Shown here in pieces: positions 1 to 7,911 of a DNA stretch of 36,584 bases; position 1 is the stretch's first letter, and every line of letters starts with the position of its first letter. The stretch comes from Opitutia bacterium. Lineage in GTDB: Bacteria; Verrucomicrobiota; Verrucomicrobiia; Opitutales; Opitutaceae. The stretch is from the NCBI GenBank assembly GCA_947461205.1, contig CANHJG010000040.1, positions 1-36,584 of the forward strand, read 5' to 3'. The position numbers and the translations under genes are program-made. Below the pieces are notes generated by a model, which saw only the letters and a list, made by a program, of their open reading frames with translations, had not been told where the DNA came from and made no database searches.

Positions 1-413
1 CCCGCGAGGCTCAGACACTGCGCCATCACGGAGAGCACATTCTTGGTGCGCACGAGGCCGCCGTAGAACAGCGCGAGCCCGGGCAGCGTCATGAAGAGGA
101 CGAGCGCGGCGCTCGTCATCATCCACGCGTTGTGGCCGGGACCGGCGACACCGACCGACGGGGTCGTCAGACCGGCCGGGATGGTCGGGTTACCGTCCTT
201 GTCCTTCGGGCCGACTTTGAGCGCCGCGGATGGATCGCCGTTGCCGAGGTAGGCTTCCAGGCCGGCGATACGCTGCTCCAAGGTCGGCGGGGGGGGCGGC
301 GGGGGCGTGGCCGCTGCCGGAGCAGCGGTCTGGGCGAAGGCAGATACGCCGGCCAGCAAGGCCAGACATGCCGCAAGGATCGAGCTGAGGGGCTTGAATC
401 GGAGTGTGTTCAT
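1..413 (-). CDS. amtB: Ammonium transporter AmtB, N-terminal part (cut by window edge)
   Basis: This is the 5' part of an Amt/MEP/Rh ammonium channel; about 137 residues are visible and the gene runs off the window start. It opens with a signal peptide (MNTLRFKPLSSILAACLALL), then an Ala/Pro-rich linker with a run of six prolines, then a short segment (LEQRIAGLEAYLGNGDPSAA) also present in the second AmtB. The first membrane helix of the Amt fold follows, with the family motif [19 protein letters not shown] near the visible end. The start at 413 is chosen because it gives the signal peptide and matches the layout of the neighbouring amtB. It lies 199 nt downstream of a P-II gene, the usual glnK-amtB pairing in which GlnK plugs the channel under nitrogen excess. 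No Shine-Dalgarno precedes the ATG. The pore His pair lies outside the window, so its type cannot be read here. Family assignment is secure. Confidence 0.93.
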   Translation of the reverse strand, partial: MNTLRFKPLSSILAACLALLAGVSAFAQTAAPAAATPPPPPPPTLEQRIAGLEAYLGNGDPSAALKVGPKDKDGNPTIPAGLTTPSVGVAGPGHNAWMMTSAALVLFMTLPGLALFYGGLVRTKNVLSVMAQCLSLA

Positions 414-452
414 ATGGTTGGACGCACCACCCATGAGCAAAATCGATGCCGG

Positions 453-477
453 GCATGAATCTCATGCGGAATATTCC
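453..477 (-). promoter_or_regulatory. Two adjacent palindromes in the amtB leader
   Basis: Two perfect inverted repeats lie side by side: GCATGA-ATC-TCATGC at 453-467 and GGAATATTCC at 468-477. They sit just downstream of the candidate extended -10 at 483-491 in the direction of amtB, so they would overlap the predicted transcription start. They could be operator half-sites or a short leader hairpin. Symmetry is seen directly; function is inference. Confidence 0.35.
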
Positions 478-482
478 AATAA

Positions 483-491
483 ATTATGACA
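483..491 (-). promoter_or_regulatory. Candidate extended -10 promoter for the first amtB
   Basis: On the minus strand this reads TGTCATAAT, an extended -10 (TGn) followed by a hexamer with five of six matches to TATAAT. No -35 box is recognisable at the right distance, which is common for extended -10 promoters. It lies 70 nt upstream of the amtB ATG, in a locally AT-rich patch of a GC-rich region. The same TGTCATAA string lies at almost the same distance upstream of the second amtB. Confidence 0.4.
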
Positions 492-540
492 GCGCTTCGC
501 TTTCGCCCCGGCGTCCGCGAGTTGCGTGACCGCACCGCGC

Positions 541-574
541 GAAAAGAATCGGCCGGATTCCGGCGGGATCCGGC
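541..574 (-). terminator. Possible terminator or attenuator after glnK
   Basis: On the minus strand a 7-bp stem GCCGGAT/ATCCGGC (552-574) with a 9-nt loop is followed by a T-rich stretch, GATTCTTTTC (541-550). It lies 38 nt after the glnK stop and upstream of the candidate amtB promoter, so it could separate glnK from amtB transcription. The stem is short and the T tract interrupted. Confidence 0.4.
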
Positions 575-612
575 TGACGGAGCCGGGCGAGCGGCTGGCG
601 GCCGCGCCGCCG

Positions 613-2474
<1,862 letters not shown>

Positions 2475-2532
2475 GGGGCCCGCCCAAACCAGTAATCTTT
2501 TTCATGCGAGTCACGCCTTAGATGAGTCCGTT

Positions 2533-2550
2533 TTGTCAGATTTATGACAA
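2533..2550 (-). promoter_or_regulatory. Inverted repeat and candidate extended -10 for the second amtB
   Basis: A perfect inverted repeat TTGTCA-GATTTA-TGACAA spans 2533-2550. On the minus strand it contains TGTCATAAA (2541-2549), an extended -10-like string with four of six hexamer matches, 66 nt upstream of the amtB ATG at 2474. The first amtB has TGTCATAAT at nearly the same distance. Candidate promoter overlapped by an operator; no factor can be named. Confidence 0.38.
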
Positions 2551-2592
2551 CAGCCAAGGCTGGCCGCCCGCGCGGACAAAAAGCCTAGCCCG

Positions 2593-2646
2593 AAAATCGG
2601 CCCCGGCCAGAGAACGTGGACCAAGGCTGAAGGCCTCGGCCGGGGC
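2593..2646 (-). terminator. Hairpin terminator or attenuator directly after glnK copy 2
   Basis: On the minus strand a perfect 9-bp stem GCCCCGGCC/GGCCGGGGC (2638-2646 with 2600-2608, 29-nt loop) begins immediately after the glnK stop codon and is followed by CGATTTTC. The long loop and four-T tract make it moderate as an intrinsic terminator. It may set the glnK-to-amtB transcript ratio. Confidence 0.5.
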
Positions 2647-3021
<375 letters not shown>

Positions 3022-3195
3022 TTACCCGGCGACGGGCGCAAGCTATGTTCCTGCGCCGGCCACCGGAGAGCGGAGAGACGGTTGCGCGGAGGTCCCGCGC
3101 CATCGCGGCGACCGACCCACTTCAGCAAAGCCTATGCCAAAGCCGGCAGGCGCGCGGCCCCGTCCGATCCGGCCCCCAACCGCCCCTCCCAGGGC

Positions 3196-4983
3196 TTATT
3201 CCGGCAGCACCACCGCGATGTGCAGCTCTTTGAGCTGCTTCGCCGTGACGGGCGTCGGACTCTGCGCCATGAGGTCCTGCCCCTTTTGCGTCTTAGGAAA
3301 CGCGATGACGTCACGGATGCTGGTCGTGCCGCACAACAACGCGCACATGCGGTCGAGCCCAAACGCGATGCCCCCATGCGGCGGCGCACCATAGGTGAAC
3401 GCCTTCAGCATGTAACCGAACCGACTCTCGACCACATCGGCCGGAATCTTCAGGACGTCTTCGAAAACTTTCTTCTGCAGCGCAGGCTGATGGATGCGGA
3501 TCGACCCGCCGCCGAGTTCCATGCCGTTCAGCACGACATCGTAATGCTGGCCGCGCACCTTCTTGGGGTCGCTGTCGAGATACGCCGCGTCCTCCGGCAC
3601 CGGGGCCGTGAAGGGATGGTGGGTCGCGACGTAACGGTTCTCCGCCTCGTCGTGGCTCATCAACGGAAAATCGATCACCCACAAAAATTTCCAGTCGTCG
3701 TGGCGAATCGTCATCTTCCCGCGCTTCACAAGCAGCGCCGCCGCTTCGAGGCGGATGCGGCCGAGGATCGCGCAGGCCTTTTCCCACGGCGCCGCCGCGA
3801 AGAAAATCATGTCGCCGTCGGCCACGCCGAGCTGCGCCGTCAGCGCGGCCTTCTCGGCCTCGGAGAAAAATTTCACGATGGGCGATTTCCACTCGCCCGC
3901 CTCGACCTTGATAAAGGCGAGCCCCTTGGCCCCGAGCGATTTTGCAATCTCCTCGAGATTCTTGAGCTCACCCTGCGTAAGATCGGCGAGCCCCTTGGCG
4001 TTGATCGCCTTGATCGCACCGCCACCGGAGGCCGTCGAAGCAAACACCTTGAATCCGGAGGTCTTGAACAACTCGGTGAAGTCCACGAGTTCGAGGCCGA
4101 ACCGCACGTCGGGCTTGTCGACGCCGAAGCGGTTCATCGCTTCGTGGAAGGGCATCCGCAGAAACGGCGTCTGGATGTCCGTTCCGAGCACGTCCTTCCA
4201 CAGCTTCGTGAGCATGCCCTCGAACAGCGCGTAGATGTCCTCGCGCGTCACGAACGACGCCTCGACATCCACCTGCGTGAATTCCATCTGGCGGTCCGCC
4301 CGGAGATCTTCGTCGCGGAAGCAGCGCGCGATCTGGAAATATTTCTCCACCCCGGCCACCATCAGGATCTGCTTGAATTGCTGCGGCGACTGCGAGAGGG
4401 CATAGAACTGCCCGGCGTGGATGCGCGACGGCACGAGATACTCACGCGCGCCCTCCGGCGTGCTCTTGAACAACGCCGGCGTCTCCACCTCGATGAACTC
4501 CTGGGAATCAAAATAGTCGCGAATGGACTTGGCCGCCTTGTGGCGCACCTGGAGATTTTTCCGCATCTTGGGCCGGCGCAGGTCGAGATACCGATACGTC
4601 AGACGCAGATCCTCGTTCACCTTGTCCCCGCCCACGTCGTCCAGCGGAAACGGCGGCGTGTCGGAAAGATTGTGGATCGTCAGCTCCGTCGCATCGACCT
4701 CGATTCCGCCCGTCGGCAGCGAGGCGTTGACGGTGCCCTCGGGCCGCGTGACGACCTTGCCCGACACACCGACCACGGACTCCGGCTTGAGCTGCGCGGC
4801 CTGGGCGCCGAGCGCCGGGTGCACATTCGGATCGAACATGACCTGCGTGATCCCTTTGCGGTCGCGCAGATCGATAAACAAAATCCCGCCGTGGTCGCGG
4901 ATGGAATCCACCCAGCCGAGAAGCGAGACGGTCGCGCCGAGATCGGCAGGGGTGAGCTGGGCACAGTGATGGGAGCGGTGCAT
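3196..4983 (-). CDS. aspS: Aspartyl-tRNA synthetase, non-discriminating type by signature
   Basis: Class II AspRS of 595 residues, the usual bacterial length including the inserted GAD domain. It charges tRNA-Asp with aspartate in the cytoplasm. Order: N-terminal OB-fold anticodon domain (about 1-110), catalytic core with motif 2 FRDEDLRADRQMEFTQ, the GAD insertion (about 285-420), and motif 3 GIAFGLDRMCALL near the C-terminus. The frame stays open upstream to 5031, but the ATG at 4983 gives MHRSHHCAQL, which fits the family N-terminus (MHRSHYCGEL type). Residue 31 is His (RDHGG) where E. coli has Leu30. His here is characteristic of enzymes that also charge tRNA-Asn, as in Pseudomonas aeruginosa. 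That implies a GatCAB amidotransferase elsewhere in the genome (inference). It lies downstream of gpmI, with two hairpins between them. Confidence 0.96.
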   Translation of the reverse strand: MHRSHHCAQLTPADLGATVSLLGWVDSIRDHGGILFIDLRDRKGITQVMFDPNVHPALGAQAAQLKPESVVGVSGKVVTRPEGTVNASLPTGGIEVDATELTIHNLSDTPPFPLDDVGGDKVNEDLRLTYRYLDLRRPKMRKNLQVRHKAAKSIRDYFDSQEFIEVETPALFKSTPEGAREYLVPSRIHAGQFYALSQSPQQFKQILMVAGVEKYFQIARCFRDEDLRADRQMEFTQVDVEASFVTREDIYALFEGMLTKLWKDVLGTDIQTPFLRMPFHEAMNRFGVDKPDVRFGLELVDFTELFKTSGFKVFASTASGGGAIKAINAKGLADLTQGELKNLEEIAKSLGAKGLAFIKVEAGEWKSPIVKFFSEAEKAALTAQLGVADGDMIFFAAAPWEKACAILGRIRLEAAALLVKRGKMTIRHDDWKFLWVIDFPLMSHDEAENRYVATHHPFTAPVPEDAAYLDSDPKKVRGQHYDVVLNGMELGGGSIRIHQPALQKKVFEDVLKIPADVVESRFGYMLKAFTYGAPPHGGIAFGLDRMCALLCGTTSIRDVIAFPKTQKGQDLMAQSPTPVTAKQLKELHIAVVLPE

Positions 4984-5000
4984 GGTCAAAATGAGTCGGA

Positions 5001-5028
5001 CACAAGAACGCACCCGGTGAAGGGTGCG
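5001..5028 (-). terminator. Hairpin between gpmI and aspS
   Basis: On the minus strand a perfect 7-bp stem CGCACCC/GGGTGCG with loop TTCACC (5009-5028) is followed by TTCTTGTG. It is a plausible weak terminator for gpmI or a structure in the aspS leader. It starts 34 nt past the gpmI stop and leaves 18-25 nt before the aspS ATG. Confidence 0.45.
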
Positions 5029-5041
5029 CAAACAGATTCTC

Positions 5042-5059
5042 CGGCCGAAAAACCGGCCG
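5042..5059 (-). other. GC hairpin just after the gpmI stop codon
   Basis: CGGCCG is repeated at 5042-5047 and 5054-5059 around a 6-nt loop that is T-rich on the minus strand, giving a short, very stable hairpin 2 nt after the gpmI stop. No T tract follows, so it is more likely a 3'-end stabiliser or first half of a tandem terminator with 5009-5028. Confidence 0.35.
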
Positions 5060-5061
5060 CC

Positions 5062-6654
5062 TCAGCCCACGACGAGGCTCTCGCCCGTCATTTCCGCCGG
5101 CTTCGGCAGCCCCATCAGATGGAGCACCGTCGGCGCGATGTCGGCGAGCCGCCCGAGCGGACGCATCGAGGTTTTCCCCTGGGCGAAACCGTCGCCCACG
5201 ACAAACACCTCCACGAGGTTGAGGGTGTGCGCCGTATGCGGGCTGTGGGTCGTCGGATCCCACATCTGCTCGGCATTGCCGTGGTCCGCACAAATCACCG
5301 CACGTCCGCCGACACTCTCCAGCGCCGCCAGCAACTCGCCCACGCCCCGGTCCGTCGCCTCGACGGCCTTCACCGTCGCGGGCAACGAGCCCGTATGCCC
5401 CACCATGTCGGGATTCGCGAAGTTCACGACCACCAGGCCGAACTTCCCCGACAAAATCGCCGCCTTGGCCTCCGCCGTGACTTCGGCCGCGGACATCTCC
5501 GGCTGCAGGTCGTAGGTCGGGACCTTCGGGCTGGCCGGGCACGCGCGCGCTTCGCCGGGAAACGGATTTTTGCGGTAGTTGTTAAAGAAAAACGTCACAT
5601 GCGGGTTCTTTTCCGTCTCCGCACAGCGGAACTGCCCGATGCCGGCTTCACTCACGACCTGCCCGAGAATATTCTTCAACGCCTCGGGTTTGCCCGAGAT
5701 CACGTGCACCGGCAACCCGGCCTCATATTCGGTCATCGTCGCGTAATACAGATCCAGCTTCGCGCCCCGGTCGAATTCCTTGAAGCCATCGATCACAAAG
5801 GCCCGCGTGATTTCGCGCGGACGATCACCCCGGTAATTGTAGAAAAGCACCGCGTCGCCGTCCGCGAACGTCGCCAGCGGTTTCCCGTCGGCACCCACGA
5901 TCCACGTCGCCGGCACAAACTCGTCGCCCTTCTGCGTCTCGCTGAGCGGGTGCGCGTAGTAGTGCGCCACGGCTTCCGTCGCACTGGTCGCCGTCGCCAT
6001 CGCGGCGCGGCCCGTGAGCATATTGTAGGCCTGCTTCACCCGCTCCCAGCGATTGTCGCGGTCCATCGCCCAAAAGCGCCCGCACACCGTCGCGATCGTG
6101 CCCACCCCGATCGCCGCACCCTGCGCCTCGACCTGCTGGATGTAGCCGAGCCCGCCCGAGGGCGGGGTGTCGCGGCCGTCCGTGAAACCATGGATAAAAA
6201 CCTGGTCCTTGCGCAGCCCGTCTTCCTTCGCCTGCCGCAGAATCCCGTACAAATGCTCCAGCATACCGTGCACGCCACCGTCCGAGAGGATGCCCATCAG
6301 GTGCAGCTTCGCCGTCGGCGACGCCTTCACGCGGGCCACCGCCGCCCGCCACACCGGATTGTTCGCGAGCTGCTTCTCGGAAAACAGCTTGTTCAGGCGC
6401 ACCAACTCCTGGTCCACGATCCGGCCGGCGCCGATGTTTTCGTGCCCGACTTCGGAATTGCCCATCTGCCCGTCGGGCAGACCGACATCGAGACCGCTCG
6501 CCGAAACCAGCGAGTGCGGATAGCGCGCGTGCAGCGCTTCGTCGCACGCTTTCTTCGCGAGAAAAACCGCGTTGGTCGGGTTGAGCGTGGCGTCGGGATT
6601 CTTCCCCCAACCATCACGGATTACGAGGAGCACAGGCGGGCGCGAAGTCGTCAT
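5062..6654 (-). CDS. gpmI: 2,3-bisphosphoglycerate-independent phosphoglycerate mutase
   Basis: Cofactor-independent phosphoglycerate mutase of 530 residues, slightly longer than the usual 510-515. It interconverts 3- and 2-phosphoglycerate in glycolysis and gluconeogenesis. It has the alkaline-phosphatase fold: Asp14 (VIRDGWG) and the phosphorylated Ser67 (GQMGNSEVGH) at the N-terminus, phosphotransfer-domain motifs such as FTDGRDTPP and YNYRGDRPRE in the middle, and the second metal site ICADHGNAEQM plus HSPHTAHT near the C-terminus. An upstream ATG at 6699 is in frame, but the start at 6654 gives MTTSRPPVLLVIRDGWG, which fits the family. It is transcribed away from hemH, and the 227-nt divergent gap holds the hemH promoter candidate. 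aspS follows on the same strand. Confidence 0.96.
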   Translation of the reverse strand: MTTSRPPVLLVIRDGWGKNPDATLNPTNAVFLAKKACDEALHARYPHSLVSASGLDVGLPDGQMGNSEVGHENIGAGRIVDQELVRLNKLFSEKQLANNPVWRAAVARVKASPTAKLHLMGILSDGGVHGMLEHLYGILRQAKEDGLRKDQVFIHGFTDGRDTPPSGGLGYIQQVEAQGAAIGVGTIATVCGRFWAMDRDNRWERVKQAYNMLTGRAAMATATSATEAVAHYYAHPLSETQKGDEFVPATWIVGADGKPLATFADGDAVLFYNYRGDRPREITRAFVIDGFKEFDRGAKLDLYYATMTEYEAGLPVHVISGKPEALKNILGQVVSEAGIGQFRCAETEKNPHVTFFFNNYRKNPFPGEARACPASPKVPTYDLQPEMSAAEVTAEAKAAILSGKFGLVVVNFANPDMVGHTGSLPATVKAVEATDRGVGELLAALESVGGRAVICADHGNAEQMWDPTTHSPHTAHTLNLVEVFVVGDGFAQGKTSMRPLGRLADIAPTVLHLMGLPKPAEMTGESLVVG

Positions 6655-6843
6655 AGAAATTGGATGACACCACCGATGACCGGGGAAACACCCGGACAAA
6701 AGGCAAAAAACACTTCCCGCCCAACACGTCGCCCCGGTTAAACGCCGCCGGTCGCGATTGCCTGCTTCCTCGCCCCCGCAAGCCCCGACCGCCGGCGCGT
6801 CCGCGCCGGTCCCGCGGCGCCTGCACCTCCTTCGCGCCCCCGT

Positions 6844-6872
6844 TTGACAACCGGTGGTTTCTGCGGACGAAT
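6844..6872 (+). promoter_or_regulatory. Candidate sigma70 promoter for hemH
   Basis: A perfect -35 TTGACA at 6844-6849 is followed after 17 nt by ACGAAT (6867-6872), a weak -10 with three of six matches. Transcription would start only a few bases before the hemH ATG at 6882, giving an almost leaderless message. The gene has no Shine-Dalgarno, which is compatible. The perfect -35 is striking in this GC-rich DNA; the -10 is the weak part of the call. Confidence 0.4.
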
Positions 6873-6881
6873 CTCCCCCGC

Positions 6882-7910
6882 ATGCCCAAACGCGCTGTCC
6901 TCCTGCTCAACCTCGGTTCACCCGACTCCACCGCAGTCCAGGATGTGAAGCGCTACCTGCGCGAATTCCTCGGCGACAATCGCGTCATCGACCGACCCGC
7001 CTCCGCCCTGCTCCGCGGCGCTCTCGTCAACGGCATCATCATCCCGTTCCGCGCGAAAAATTCCGCGCACGCCTACTCTACCATCTGGACCGCCGAGGGT
7101 TCGCCCCTGATCGTCACCAGCAAGCTCACCCAAGCCGCCCTGCAAAAGCGCCTCGACGCCCCGGTCGACCTCGCGATGAATTACGGCAACCCGTCCATTC
7201 CCGACGCGCTCCGCCGCCTCGTCGCCGCCGGCGTCGAGGAACTGCTGCTCTTCCCCCAGTACCCGCATTACGCCATGTCGAGCTGGGAAACCGTCGTCGC
7301 CAAGGTCTACCGCGAGGTCGCGAAACTCGCGCCGACGATGAAAGTCGAAACGGTCCAACCGTTCTATTCCGACCCCGACTACATCGACGCCCTCGTCACC
7401 GGTGCCCGCCCCTATCTCGCCCAGCCCCACGACCACCTGCTCTTCAGTTACCATAGCATCCCCCGGCGCCACCTCACCAAGGCCGATTCCTCCAAAGCCC
7501 ATTGCCTCGTCGTACCCGATTGCTGCACCACCTGCTCGCCCGCCCACGCCACCTGCTACAAGGCCCAAATCACCCGCACGACCCAGCTCTTCGCCGCACG
7601 CGCCGGCCTCGCGCCCGACCGCTGGTCCATCGCCTTCCAGTCGCGCATCGTCGGCGAGCCTTGGCTCACCCCCTATACCGATTTCGAGTGCAAGCGCCTC
7701 GCCGCCCTCGGCCGCAAACGCCTCCTCGTGATGACCCCCGCCTTCGTCACCGACTGCCTCGAAACCCTCGAGGAGATCCGCGTGCGCGGCGCGGAGGACT
7801 TCACCGCCGCCGGCGGCGAATCGTTCACCGCTATCCCCTGTCTCAACGATCACCCCGCCTTCATCGATTTCCTCGCCAAACGCTCCCTCGCATGGCTCCA
7901 TCAGAGTTAA
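6882..7910 (+). CDS. hemH: Ferrochelatase with an internal cysteine cluster
   Basis: Ferrochelatase of 342 residues, which inserts iron into the porphyrin macrocycle in haem synthesis. N-terminal motif AVLLLNLGSPDS; catalytic His191 in FSYHSIPRRH; conserved acidic Glu259 in SRIVGEPWLTPYTD. Between them is a cysteine-rich stretch: Cys208, Cys214, Cys215, Cys218 and Cys225 (HCLVVPDCCTTCSPAHATC). A group of bacterial ferrochelatases, first characterised in Myxococcus xanthus, binds a [2Fe-2S] cluster through four cysteines in an internal segment of about 20 residues. This protein fits that group, although five cysteines are present, so one may not be a ligand. The frame is open upstream to 6660, but the ATG at 6882 gives the proper N-terminus. 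The kinase gene starts 1 nt after its stop, suggesting co-transcription. Substrate (protoporphyrin or coproporphyrin) cannot be decided by eye. Confidence 0.95.
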   Translation: MPKRAVLLLNLGSPDSTAVQDVKRYLREFLGDNRVIDRPASALLRGALVNGIIIPFRAKNSAHAYSTIWTAEGSPLIVTSKLTQAALQKRLDAPVDLAMNYGNPSIPDALRRLVAAGVEELLLFPQYPHYAMSSWETVVAKVYREVAKLAPTMKVETVQPFYSDPDYIDALVTGARPYLAQPHDHLLFSYHSIPRRHLTKADSSKAHCLVVPDCCTTCSPAHATCYKAQITRTTQLFAARAGLAPDRWSIAFQSRIVGEPWLTPYTDFECKRLAALGRKRLLVMTPAFVTDCLETLEEIRVRGAEDFTAAGGESFTAIPCLNDHPAFIDFLAKRSLAWLHQS

Positions 7911-7911
7911 T

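Noticed and set aside
3082-6741. A plus-strand open frame of 1219 codons across aspS and gpmI
   Set aside because: It is antisense to two clear conserved genes, has an Arg/His/Pro-rich product without motifs, and is explained by GC-rich codon use on the other strand.
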